64,000 nt of DNA from Limibacter armeniacum. GTDB taxonomy: Bacteria; Bacteroidota; Bacteroidia; Cytophagales; Flammeovirgaceae. The stretch is from positions 1,550,001 through 1,614,000 of the forward strand of contig NZ_JBAJNO010000009.1 in the NCBI RefSeq assembly GCF_036880985.1, read 5' to 3'. Below, in pieces: positions 26,406 to 35,469 of the stretch. The number at the start of each line of letters is the position of its first letter. Position 1 is the first letter of the stretch. The position numbers and the translations under genes are program-made. The notes under the pieces are model-generated. The model was not told where the DNA came from. It saw nothing but the letters and a program-made list of their open reading frames with translations, and did not search any database.

Positions 26406-27620
26406 ATGAAAACATTTACCTTACTCCTGCCTTTAGTCTTCTTCTGTCTTGCATTTCCGTTTCAGGGTTATGCACAAGATATTCCTGACATCAGAGACCG
26501 AGGTATTATTGTCTTGCCAGAGGTCATTACACAAAACAGACTAATCAATGATGTCAACAATGTATTCATCACCAAACAACAGATGGATGAAGGTGATCTT
26601 TCTATTATTGGTTCAGAACTGAATATTGCAGAAAACAACGTGGTAATCGTCAATGGCAATATGGAGGTAACTCAATCTGTCGGCGGTACAGGCGGTGGAG
26701 GTGTCAAAGTCAGTAAAGTCATTAACAATGGTGTTCTGATTGTTTTAGGTGATTTAAGTATTAGAGAAGGTCAGAATATCAATAATCAGAATACCCTCGA
26801 AAACTCAGGGGAAGGAAGCATTCTTATAGTTGGAAATCTTTTCAGCCGAGAATTCACAGAAATCATCAATGAAGGCACTTTGATTTCATCGACTGCCAAT
26901 ACTGCACAAAGTGATGAGCTAACACAAAGAATTACGCTACCTGACAATGAAGACACTCCCATCGATGGAGAAATCAATCCATCCTTGATTGATGCATTGA
27001 CAGAACTTCAGTTCAATACCAGTATCACAACTGAGATTGCAACAGCTTTGGTAGCACCTGCAGCCATATTACCTGTTGAATTGATTTTCTTTTCCGCTAA
27101 TTTTACTGTGGACGGTATCCTGCTAAAATGGGCAACTGCATCTGAGGTTAACAATGATTTTTTTGAAGTTGAACGTTCAGCTGATGGCGCCAACTTTGAA
27201 GTTATTGGAAAGGTAGAAGGAAATGGCAATACCCAATACCGAATTGACTATGAATTCAATGATAGATTTCCCCTTGGAGGTGTATCCTATTATCGGCTAA
27301 GACAGCAAGATTTCAACAGCGATTTTGAATACTCCCCAATAGTAAAAGTCAGTAATCAGGAAAATGGTCTGTCAGTTACCAACTTGTCAGGAAATCCCGT
27401 TTCTCAAGATCAGCTTGCACTACAAGTCTATACACCTTCATCCACATCACTGATCATTCAAGTCATGGACCTACACGGGAGAGTTATTCTGGAGCAAAAA
27501 CAGATGTTCGAAGAGGGATTTACCACATTTAGACTGCCAGTTCCGCTCCCTCAAGGTCCTTCCGTTTTGCAGGCTATAGACCAACATGAAAAAATTATTC
27601 TAAAGTTGATCAAACAATAA
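26406..27620 (+). CDS. T9SS cargo paralogue 9 of 9
   Basis: Last member of the array, 404 residues. The signal peptide TLLLPLVFFCLAFPFQGYAQ ends at a clean AQ-type site. The passenger of about 197 residues has almost no cysteine. It shows beta-helix-like repeats (NNVVIVNGNMEV, NNGVLIVLGDLSI, GSILIVGNLFSREF), then a helical stretch rich in Thr/Ala before the cassette at residue 222 (LPVELIFFSANFT). The cassette is the most diverged of the later genes (NNDFFEVERSADG; YYRLRQQDFNSDFEY), but the sorting end ILKLIKQ is typical. No clear terminator follows. Passenger function is unknown. Confidence 0.86.
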   Translation: MKTFTLLLPLVFFCLAFPFQGYAQDIPDIRDRGIIVLPEVITQNRLINDVNNVFITKQQMDEGDLSIIGSELNIAENNVVIVNGNMEVTQSVGGTGGGGVKVSKVINNGVLIVLGDLSIREGQNINNQNTLENSGEGSILIVGNLFSREFTEIINEGTLISSTANTAQSDELTQRITLPDNEDTPIDGEINPSLIDALTELQFNTSITTEIATALVAPAAILPVELIFFSANFTVDGILLKWATASEVNNDFFEVERSADGANFEVIGKVEGNGNTQYRIDYEFNDRFPLGGVSYYRLRQQDFNSDFEYSPIVKVSNQENGLSVTNLSGNPVSQDQLALQVYTPSSTSLIIQVMDLHGRVILEQKQMFEEGFTTFRLPVPLPQGPSVLQAIDQHEKIILKLIKQ

Positions 27621-27819
27621 CCAAAAATTTAATCACTACTATTCATTAATTTTTTAATATTAAATTGTATTTTATCTTTACATAAGATATGATTGTATTT
27701 GCAGTTATAAGACTAGGCTTACAGGATACAAAAGCCTGATGTTCTTTACCTTTCAGACACTTTTTAATTATTTAATTCTGTTTTGAAGGGATTGTGTTAA
27801 TACCCAATACAAATACGCT

Positions 27820-28044
27820 ATGGTAAAAGAGCTAGAATTTATAAACAATGATCAAGGTGATGTTACTGCCGTGGTCATTCCAATTGAAGAATGGCTTAAA
27901 ATCAAAGACTACTATCAGCAAGTAAAAGAAGAAGAGAAATGGCGTCTGAACAACAGAGCTACAAGATCTTCCAATACTATATCTGACAGGGATCTTGAAA
28001 GTCGCAGCATGCGGATGCTGGATGACGTTGTTCAGGACAAATAG
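27820..28044 (+). CDS. Small antitoxin-like protein, no toxin partner seen
   Basis: A 74-residue protein. The first half (FINNDQGDVTAVVIPIEEWL) has the look of Phd/YefM-type antitoxin N-termini, where a short strand-strand-helix unit ends in an IPxEEW-like motif. The second half is charged and probably disordered (EEEKWRLNNRATRSSNTISD). No RelE/Doc-like toxin ORF follows: the next gene is the convergent phosphohexomutase beyond a terminator. It may be an orphan antitoxin or an unrelated small protein. Coding potential is supported by the terminator directly after it and by the lack of competing frames. Confidence 0.6.
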   Translation: MVKELEFINNDQGDVTAVVIPIEEWLKIKDYYQQVKEEEKWRLNNRATRSSNTISDRDLESRSMRMLDDVVQDK

Positions 28045-28067
28045 AAACTTTCTCACTAGCAGATATA

Positions 28068-28100
28068 AAAAAACCTCTGGCACTATACCAGAGGTTTTTT
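28068..28100. terminator. Bidirectional terminator between convergent genes
   Basis: AAAAAACCTCTGG (28068-28080) pairs with CCAGAGGTTTTTT (28088-28100). A-run on one side and T-run on the other serve both the small gene and the phosphohexomutase. Confidence 0.92.
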
Positions 28101-28124
28101 ACTGCTTTATAACTTAAAAGCAAA

Positions 28125-29852
28125 TTATCTCAGTTTCATATCTGCAATAATTCCTTCTATTCTATCATTCAAGTCAGCATCCACTTTATCAAAGTCCGCT
28201 TTATTGTCTAGCTTGGCATTAACGCTGAAATAGAACTTGATTTTCGGTTCTGTACCTGATGGACGTGCAGAGATTTTTGAGCCGTCGGCTGTAAAGAACT
28301 GTAATACATTTGATTTTGGTAAGTCAATTGCCGTTTCCTCACCTGTTTTAATATTCTTTGCAATACCTGACTGGTAATCTCTAACTTCGAGTAGTTCAGA
28401 GCCATTGATACTCGCAGGAGGATTTGCTCTCAGTTCTTTCATCATAGTGGCAATTTCCTCAGCACCACTCATTCCTTTTTTGGTAATAGAAATAAGCTTT
28501 TCCTTATAGAAGCCATACTTCACATAAATATCAATCAACTGATCGAACAGCGACTTCCCTTGGTGCTTGGCATGTGCTGCCATCTCACAGATCATGGCCG
28601 CTGAGGCAACTGCATCCTTGTCACGAACTGCATCTCCTACCAAGTATCCATACGATTCCTCACCTCCAATAATGAAGTTTTCCTTACCTTCTTTCTCCTT
28701 GATTACCTCTGCAATAAACTTGAAGCCCGTCAAAACATTGTAACAAGCCATTCCTTGTTGCTTAGCAAACTCATCTATCAGGTCTGTTGTCACAATGGTC
28801 TTACAAACAAAGTCATTGTCCTTTGCTAGTCCTTCCGCTTTTCGATTCTCAATTACATAATTGAAAAGCAACGCAGCTGTTTGGTTACCGTTCAAAAGTA
28901 CCCATTCGCCTTTATGGTTCTTGATAGCAATACCTACTCTGTCAGCATCTGGGTCAGTACCTAAAAGAATATCTGCATCCAGTTCTTTTGCCTGTTTAAG
29001 AGCAATGCTCAAGGCTTCAGCTTCTTCAGGGTTAGGATAAACTACCGTTGGGAAGTTTCCATTTGGCTCCTTCTGCTCTTCAACAACGTGTACATTCTCA
29101 AAACCTAATCTTTTCAGAATCTCTGGCACCATCACAATACCAGTACCGTGAATTGATGTGAAAACGATTTTCAAATCTTTTTCAGCCTTGATTGTCTCAG
29201 GAGAAATCGCATTACCTTCCAGCATTTCCAAATAAGGCTCATCCACTTCTTTACTGATTTTTTCAATCAGATCTTCATTGCCTTCCCATTTCACATCTTC
29301 GATGGAATGGATTTGCTGTACCTCAGTAATGACATTCTTGTCATGTGGAGGTACCAACTGTCCGCCATCAGCCCAATACGCCTTATAACCGTTGTACTCT
29401 TTTGGGTTGTGGGAAGCTGTAAGTACTACCCCTGTATGACAACCTAAATGACGGATAGCAAATGACAGTTCAGGAGTTGGTCTCAATGAATCAAAAAGAT
29501 AGACCTTGATACCATTGGCAGCAAATACTTTAGCTGTCACTTCAGCAAAATAATCACTGTTATTACGGCTGTCATATGCGATTGCCGCTTTCATTTCCTG
29601 ACCACCAACTGTCTTTTTCAGGTAATTGGCTAATCCTTGAGTTGCCATACCTATTGTATATTTATTCATTCTGTTGGTACCTACGCCCATGATACCTCTC
29701 AGGCCGCCTGTACCAAACTCCAATTCTTTGTAAAAGCTGTCAGCTGCTTCAGTAGGGTTATCCTGTAGCAGTCTTTTGATTTCGTTTTTGGTATCTTGAT
29801 CATAGCTTCCTTCAAGCCACTGATCCACTTTTGCTTTAATCTCTTGATCCAT
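28125..29852 (-). CDS. Alpha-D-phosphohexomutase (phosphoglucomutase/phosphomannomutase)
   Basis: Interconverts hexose 1- and 6-phosphates in the cytosol, feeding glycogen and nucleotide-sugar pools. The 575-residue protein has all four functional sites in order. The phosphoserine loop is TASHNP with Ser147, the Mg-binding loop DPDADR lies at 300-305, the sugar-specificity loop GGEESYG at 395-401, and the phosphate-binding RPSGTEPK near 535. GTGGLRGIMGVGTNRMN near 47-63 is also typical. The length matches the PgcA-like group of COG1109 and is longer than ManB/GlmM types. The choice between glucose and mannose as main substrate is not settled by sequence. It is transcribed alone, with a -7 box at 29914-29907. 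Confidence 0.92.
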   Translation of the reverse strand: MDQEIKAKVDQWLEGSYDQDTKNEIKRLLQDNPTEAADSFYKELEFGTGGLRGIMGVGTNRMNKYTIGMATQGLANYLKKTVGGQEMKAAIAYDSRNNSDYFAEVTAKVFAANGIKVYLFDSLRPTPELSFAIRHLGCHTGVVLTASHNPKEYNGYKAYWADGGQLVPPHDKNVITEVQQIHSIEDVKWEGNEDLIEKISKEVDEPYLEMLEGNAISPETIKAEKDLKIVFTSIHGTGIVMVPEILKRLGFENVHVVEEQKEPNGNFPTVVYPNPEEAEALSIALKQAKELDADILLGTDPDADRVGIAIKNHKGEWVLLNGNQTAALLFNYVIENRKAEGLAKDNDFVCKTIVTTDLIDEFAKQQGMACYNVLTGFKFIAEVIKEKEGKENFIIGGEESYGYLVGDAVRDKDAVASAAMICEMAAHAKHQGKSLFDQLIDIYVKYGFYKEKLISITKKGMSGAEEIATMMKELRANPPASINGSELLEVRDYQSGIAKNIKTGEETAIDLPKSNVLQFFTADGSKISARPSGTEPKIKFYFSVNAKLDNKADFDKVDADLNDRIEGIIADMKLR

Positions 29853-30498
29853 TTTTAGATTTTTAATGGTGGTTGTCTTATTATGTTATTTGGTTTTATA
29901 TCTAATCAAAGATAAATATTATTATCCGAAGAGGTAACTCAATATAGAAGCTTCTTCGCCACACACATTGTTCTCCACCTTTTTATTTATAGCACCTAAC
30001 AAGCTTCATCAAATAACCATATCGAAATGATCATTCTGTTTTGTACTAATTTAATTTTTCGCCACAAATATTACATATATTCATTGAATAAGAAATGATT
30101 TTACTTTTCTACGAATAGTTCCCTCGTTAGTAATCCCTCTTTATTAACGAAACTTAATACAGCATTAATTCATTGCTTTATACTCTTTAATTTCTTCAGA
30201 TTTTAGTATATTAATTACATAGCAAACAACGTTAACCATCACTTCAAGGAATTGTACCTTTTTTATTTCGACCAATTAATTTACTAAACGGAATTAGCGT
30301 ACACAGCCACTAACACACAGTTACCATCATAACTTTCACTTTTTCATTAATCCAAGAAACTCTATTAACGAAGCTTATTTATAATCTTTTGCTTCTACTA
30401 TAGTGTACTGTTATCCGTATATACCTAGAATAACTTAACCCAACTGTATATATCAGACAATTACTACACATCACGATAGTAGCCCAAAACTAAGTGGT
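29853..30498. other. AT-rich intergenic region between divergent genes
   Basis: About 645 bases with no credible ORF. Apart from the minus-strand -7 box, no element could be supported. The J-domain gene must have its promoter here, but no exact box is visible. Confidence 0.5.
29907..29914 (-). promoter_or_regulatory. -7 box (TATCTTTG) for the phosphohexomutase
   Basis: The minus strand reads TATCTTTG, an exact TAnnTTTG match about 55 bases upstream of the ATG. No well-spaced -33 element. Confidence 0.5.
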
Positions 30499-31716
30499 AT
30501 GAATACTTATTACGAAATTCTAGAGGTTAGTCCGAATGCAGCCAACAAGGATATCAAATCTGCCTATAAAAAACTGGCGATTAAATATCATCCGGACAAG
30601 AACCCCGACAACCTACATTCTGAAGAAAAGTTCAAGGAAATACTAGCTGCTTACCAAGTGCTATCAAATGAAGCACAGCGAGCGCTATATGACCTCCATT
30701 TGAGTTATTCTCAGTTTAAACACTCAGCTACATGCTCCGCAACTACTTCTTCCTCTACCTACTATTCGTATCCATTTAACCAAACTGGTTATAGTGCTAC
30801 TGACAGTGCCTTAAGTAGAGAAGAGCTCTTACGAGAAGATCAAGCAGCTCGTAAATGGATCATCATGTCTGTACTGGCATTTATGATTTGTGTTTTTGCC
30901 TTGATACAACTCAGACAATACCTCAAAGAACAGGAGTACCAAGCCACCATTGAAAGACGAGACTCAACCTTTGCTCGTGCACAAGAATTGATTGGTGAAG
31001 AGCGATTAGGTGAAGCAATATGGGAAGTCAACACCATATTACGGCAGTACCCTGAGTTTGAAATCTATGGGGTAAGGATGAAATACCAAGCCCTCAATGA
31101 CCTCAAGCAAAAAGCTGCCGAAGCTTTTAATCAAGGTAATTATAAAAAAGTGCTGTTCCTTTTACAGCCTATGCGAGACAATGGCATGCGTGAGCTTACG
31201 GGAGATTTATTTTACTATATGGCAATGAGTTTCAAGTACCTTGACCGAAATATGGAAGCTGTTGGTGCTTTGGAATACTGGCTCATGCGTGAACCCAAAA
31301 ACCTGAGAGTATATGTTGAGTTAGCACATTTATATGATGAAGAATTCAGGGAAACAGATGTCAGTATCAACTACCTGAATAAAGCCACACATATTGCAAC
31401 TGAAAGTTATAAATCAAAATACGGCTCTGCCTATGCAGTGGTCATTTCACCGAAAGAAGTCCCTGAAGAACATTTTGAAGTGTATTATACCAGAGCCAAA
31501 CTGCTTTGTAAGGAACACAAGTACGGAGATGCTCTCAAAGATTGCTTATGGGCTGAGTTTATGCGTCCAGAGAGAGGTGAAGTATACAACATTCATGGTA
31601 AGTGCCTGTTTGAAACAGGGAAAAAAGGAGAAGCTTGTTCATTTTGGGAAAAGGCGGCAAAGCTCGGAAGCCTTTCTGCCCAATTGGAAATGAAACGGTA
31701 CTGTAGAGGGGTATAA
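30499..31716 (+). CDS. Membrane-anchored J-domain protein with TPR repeats
   Basis: A 405-residue protein. An N-terminal J domain (1-66; [23 protein letters not shown] at 31-33) would stimulate an Hsp70 ATPase. After a Ser/Thr/Tyr-rich linker ([12 protein letters not shown]) there is one transmembrane segment at about 115-135 ([19 protein letters not shown]). The C-terminal 260 residues are helical repeats of TPR type ([20 protein letters not shown]-like units). The zinc-finger and C-terminal domains of true DnaJ are missing, so this is a specialised co-chaperone. The topology would put the J domain on the cytosolic side and the TPR domain in the periplasm, or the reverse; with DnaK cytosolic the first is expected. 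A terminator follows. Confidence 0.85.
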   Translation: MNTYYEILEVSPNAANKDIKSAYKKLAIKYHPDKNPDNLHSEEKFKEILAAYQVLSNEAQRALYDLHLSYSQFKHSATCSATTSSSTYYSYPFNQTGYSATDSALSREELLREDQAARKWIIMSVLAFMICVFALIQLRQYLKEQEYQATIERRDSTFARAQELIGEERLGEAIWEVNTILRQYPEFEIYGVRMKYQALNDLKQKAAEAFNQGNYKKVLFLLQPMRDNGMRELTGDLFYYMAMSFKYLDRNMEAVGALEYWLMREPKNLRVYVELAHLYDEEFRETDVSINYLNKATHIATESYKSKYGSAYAVVISPKEVPEEHFEVYYTRAKLLCKEHKYGDALKDCLWAEFMRPERGEVYNIHGKCLFETGKKGEACSFWEKAAKLGSLSAQLEMKRYCRGV

Positions 31717-31791
31717 TGGCACTCCCTGTTTGTTAATTTTTTTTGAAGCATTTAAGATTTATTTACTTTGTAGGCAATTCAGTCTACACTG

Positions 31792-31823
31792 AATCCCAAC
31801 CCAAAAGGTTGGGATTATTCTTT
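31792..31823 (+). terminator. Intrinsic terminator after the J-domain gene
   Basis: AATCCCAACC (31792-31801) pairs perfectly with GGTTGGGATT (31807-31816), followed by ATTCTTTT. Confidence 0.85.
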
Positions 31824-31866
31824 TGACTGCATATTTCAAACTTGGCTATACTAAAAGGAAGTTTTT

Positions 31867-34800
31867 TTGGCGAGAATCTATCACTTTTGTTTTCTGACCC
31901 TTATTCTGTGTTTAATGATATGGCAAAAGGGAATTGCTCAGGATACGCCTTTCTCTAATTTGAGGAAGAAGTGGATTCCTGTAACAGCTGTTCCTTTTAC
32001 CTTCGATTCGCTATCTGTTTCACCTTCCAGCATAAAGGTTCTACAGTACTCCAAAGGAACACAACTTCCCCAAATAGTCTATTCACTATCTGAAGATGCT
32101 TTTGTTTTCAAAGGATTAACAGACTCCCTAACTTCCAATACCAAGGACTCGATACTGATCTCCTATAGGGTATTTCCTCCTTCATTAGAAAAACCTTATT
32201 CACTAAGGTCTCAAAAGGATTATGAAGAAGGAAAATATGCCAAGGAACACCCTATTGAAGAGCATGAAACTACTCAGCCAATTTCATTTGGAGAGGAAAG
32301 AGAAGAAATTTTTCATACCGAAGGAATCCAAAAAACAGGCAGCATAAGCAGAGGAATTTCTGTAGGTAACAGACAGGATGTACTGATTAACTCAGGGCTT
32401 AATCTTCAACTCGATGGAAAGTTAAATGAGGATATAGAACTGACTGCTACAATCACAGATCAGAATATTCCGCTTCAACCCGAAGGAAACACCCAACAAA
32501 TTCAGGATTTTGACAAAGTGTATCTCCAGCTTCGGCATAAATACGCCTCATTGGCTGCTGGCGATATCATTCTCAAGAATGAACAATCTGAATTCCTACG
32601 TTTCAATAAGAATGTTCAAGGAGGACAAGTTGTGGTAACTGTTGGTAGTGATACATCAAAAGTTTCCGCTATTACAAAAGCTGGAATATCAATCGCAAAG
32701 GGACAATTTCGCTCTGAACAGCTTGAAGCACAGGAAGGTGTTCAGGGACCATACAGACTCAGCGGACCGGAAAATGAAACTTATGTAATTGTCATCGCTG
32801 GATCTGAAAAGGTCTATGTAGATGGTAATTTATTGGAACGGGGATTCAATGCTGATTATATTATCGACTACAATCTGGCTGAAGTCACTTTTACAAGTAA
32901 GGTTCCTATTACCCAATATTCCAGAATCCGTATTGATTATGAATATGCCGTACAACAATACAGTAGAAGTATACAGCAAGCGAGCCATTACCAGCAATTC
33001 GGAAAGCTCAATACATTTGTCAATGTGTATCAGGAAGGAGACAACAAGAATGCCCCACTCCTTTTTTCATTATCAGAAGAAGACAAACGTATTCTTTCTC
33101 AAGCTGGAAACGAGCAAGCTTTAGCGCCTGCTATTGACACTGTTGATACATTTGACGCCAATAGAGTACTGTACACCTATACAGATCAAGTAGATGACAA
33201 TGGCAATACACACCAGACACTAACCAAAGCTGAAGCGGGTAACAGTCCATTACTGCAAGTATCTTTCACAGAAGTGGGGCAAGGAAATGGCAATTACATT
33301 CTGGATGAAATTACAGCTGTAGGTCGAGTTTACCGATGGGTTGCACCTGTTGAAGGGAAAGCACAAGGAAATTATGTTCCTATTCGAAAACTCACCCCTC
33401 CCAATAGAAAACGAATGGTAACAGCAGGTGCCCAACTTGCATTATCAAAGCATGAGACAATTTGGACAGAGATAGCTTATTCTGAACAAAACAGTAATCT
33501 TTTTGCTGATGAGTCCTTAACCCAAAAAGCAGGAAAAGCCATAAAAACAGGTTTTAAAAGTGAAAAAAGGGCAATAGGAAATTCTAAATGGAAATGGAGT
33601 ACTCAAGCAACAGCCGAAATAGATGAAGCTGCTTTTACACCAATTGACAGGTTTCGTTCTGTTGAGTTTGACAGGAATTGGGGACTCACAACTAATGTTG
33701 CCTCTGCTAGAGAAGAAATCCTTTCGGGAAGTATTGAGCTCAATAAAGATAACCAACAAAAAATTAGTTACGATGTCACTAAACGTAAGCGAGGCGACCA
33801 TTCTGATGGATGGCAACATACTGCCAGTACATCTAATACATGGAAAAATATTCAATGGCAAAACCAACTCTTCTTACTGAACAACAGCATGACCGATACA
33901 CATGCTGAATGGAAAAGGGTTGCTTCTGAAATTGCTTGGCGAAACAACATCATAGTTCCGGGTTATCGTTTCACAGATGACAGAAACTTGCTAACTAATA
34001 CCGAAACGGATTCTATTATCAGTACCGCCATGAATTACAGAGAACACCGTTTCTATCTGGAAAACGGAGACAGCCTAAAATGGCAGTTTCGTATTGATTA
34101 TGCGCTTCGAGAAGACATGGGGCCAGAGAATGGCATCCTGACCAAAAATACAAATGCCAATACACTTACGGTCAATACGGGATATAATGGTAAAACACAA
34201 TCCCTCAACTTGCAGGTTACCTACCGTGAAGTGGACAACTTCAGGGATGCAGAGAACCGTCATGAAAATTACTTTACCAGTAGAATTGACTGGCGAGCAA
34301 CTGCATGGAAGAAAAACATACAATCCAACCTGACCTTCTCCACATCTGCTAGCCGTGAGCTGAAACGTGAGTTTATCTATGTCAAAGTTGAAAATGGAAG
34401 AGGTACTCACACTTGGCGTGACCTAAATGGAGATGGAGAACAAGATTTGGAAGAGTTCTTTGAGGCTATCAACCCTGATGAACGTAATTATGCCAAGTTT
34501 TACACCCCAACCACTGAGTACTTGCCTGCATATGCGTCCAGTTTTAACTACCGCCTACAACTCAAGATGCCTCAAGAGTGGAAAAATGCTACGGGGCTGA
34601 AGCCACTATTAGCAAGATTTACGCAGCAGTTTTCATTTATATCAGACCGTAAAGTGACTTCAGGAAGTTTTGTACAACGCTTTAGTCCTTGGCTATCCAA
34701 CATTCCTGAAAGAGATCTACTTTCACAAAAGTTACAGCTTCAGCATACCGTATTTTTCAATCGTGCCAACCCAAAATTCAGTGCTGATTTCCAATGGCTC

Positions 34801-35382
34801 AACAGAAACCAAAAGCAATTGCTGACCAATGGCTTTGAACAAAGGCTTTACAACGAACAAAACCTCACATCAAGATGGAACATGGCAGCAGGCTGGTCAG
34901 TACTTTGCCGTACCGCTTTAAAAGAAAGTGAGAGTAAATCCGACTACATCAGCGACCGTAACTATATCATCAATCAATACGAAATCGCACCAGAGCTGGC
35001 ATGGCAACTTGGCAGTAGCTTCAGAATAACGGCCTTGACAAGTTATAAAAACAAGCAAAGTCCTATTCAGACAGAATCCAACGATACCTTACTGAGTACC
35101 TTTTGGGAAGCAGGCTCTGAAATAAGGTGGGCTAAAGCAGCTACTACCATGATCTCTACCAGTTTCAAACTGACTGAAATTGCTTTCAATGGAGATACCA
35201 ATACGCCTGTCGCTTATGAAATAATGGAAGCACTACAGCCTGGCAAGAATTACCTTTGGGGTGTCAATTGCCAGCAACGTCTTGCCAATGGCTTACAAAT
35301 CAGCTTAAACTACAATGGGCGAAAATCTCCTGAACAGCCCGTAGCCCATGTAGGAAATGTACAGATCACCGCACTTTTTTAA
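31867..35382 (+). CDS. Large outer-membrane beta-barrel-like protein of unknown function
   Basis: A 1171-residue protein starting at TTG. That start is chosen because it alone gives a full signal peptide (FLTLILCLMIWQKGIAQ ending at AQ), and a purine-rich AAAGGAAG sits just before it; the next in-frame Met lies inside the signal. The N-terminal 350 residues include SISRGISVGNRQDVLINSGL and IPLQPEGNTQQIQDFDKVYL, motifs that recur in a Bacteroidota envelope family. The remainder is amphipathic strand after strand and ends in Phe (VQITALF), the usual end of an outer-membrane barrel. No plug domain or TonB box is visible. It follows a terminator and lies 87 bases before the exonuclease gene. Function unknown. 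Confidence 0.75.
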   Translation: MARIYHFCFLTLILCLMIWQKGIAQDTPFSNLRKKWIPVTAVPFTFDSLSVSPSSIKVLQYSKGTQLPQIVYSLSEDAFVFKGLTDSLTSNTKDSILISYRVFPPSLEKPYSLRSQKDYEEGKYAKEHPIEEHETTQPISFGEEREEIFHTEGIQKTGSISRGISVGNRQDVLINSGLNLQLDGKLNEDIELTATITDQNIPLQPEGNTQQIQDFDKVYLQLRHKYASLAAGDIILKNEQSEFLRFNKNVQGGQVVVTVGSDTSKVSAITKAGISIAKGQFRSEQLEAQEGVQGPYRLSGPENETYVIVIAGSEKVYVDGNLLERGFNADYIIDYNLAEVTFTSKVPITQYSRIRIDYEYAVQQYSRSIQQASHYQQFGKLNTFVNVYQEGDNKNAPLLFSLSEEDKRILSQAGNEQALAPAIDTVDTFDANRVLYTYTDQVDDNGNTHQTLTKAEAGNSPLLQVSFTEVGQGNGNYILDEITAVGRVYRWVAPVEGKAQGNYVPIRKLTPPNRKRMVTAGAQLALSKHETIWTEIAYSEQNSNLFADESLTQKAGKAIKTGFKSEKRAIGNSKWKWSTQATAEIDEAAFTPIDRFRSVEFDRNWGLTTNVASAREEILSGSIELNKDNQQKISYDVTKRKRGDHSDGWQHTASTSNTWKNIQWQNQLFLLNNSMTDTHAEWKRVASEIAWRNNIIVPGYRFTDDRNLLTNTETDSIISTAMNYREHRFYLENGDSLKWQFRIDYALREDMGPENGILTKNTNANTLTVNTGYNGKTQSLNLQVTYREVDNFRDAENRHENYFTSRIDWRATAWKKNIQSNLTFSTSASRELKREFIYVKVENGRGTHTWRDLNGDGEQDLEEFFEAINPDERNYAKFYTPTTEYLPAYASSFNYRLQLKMPQEWKNATGLKPLLARFTQQFSFISDRKVTSGSFVQRFSPWLSNIPERDLLSQKLQLQHTVFFNRANPKFSADFQWLNRNQKQLLTNGFEQRLYNEQNLTSRWNMAAGWSVLCRTALKESESKSDYISDRNYIINQYEIAPELAWQLGSSFRITALTSYKNKQSPIQTESNDTLLSTFWEAGSEIRWAKAATTMISTSFKLTEIAFNGDTNTPVAYEIMEALQPGKNYLWGVNCQQRLANGLQISLNYNGRKSPEQPVAHVGNVQITALF

Positions 35383-35469
35383 TCTATTATTTCAGTCCGT
35401 ACTTCAATTACGTCCTCCCCACCGAGATTAGCATCACAAACTTTTTTACCCATTTAAAATAAGAACAAC

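Larger units (their letters stand above)
12912..27620 (+). repeat. Tandem array of nine paralogous T9SS cargo genes
   Basis: Nine consecutive same-strand genes share a C-terminal cassette that starts at a LPVELIFFSAK-type motif and runs 178-184 residues to the stop. The cassette has two parts. The first is a beta-sandwich-like segment (LTWATASE.NNDYFEIQRS.DG, YYRLKQ.DYNG). The second is a type A-like sorting domain (SGNP, a middle G, a final K.IK). Passengers before the cassette are 210, 174, 369, 318, 247, 403, 488, 241 and 221 residues in gene order. Signal peptides end in A/TQ-type sites. No other gene lies between them. Confidence 0.93.

Noticed and set aside
12912-27620. CRISPR or VNTR-like repeat structure
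   Set aside because: The repeats are whole coding genes and beta-helix protein repeats; there are no short, regularly spaced identical DNA repeats with unique spacers.
12912-27620. Invertible (phase-variable) shufflon
   Set aside because: All genes point the same way. I saw no inverted repeats at the tail boundaries, and no recombinase gene lies within the array. Direct-repeat recombination remains possible.
31867-35382. Calling the 1171-residue protein SprA or a TonB-dependent receptor
   Set aside because: It is much shorter than SprA and has no plug domain or TonB box; the similarity is limited to short motifs.
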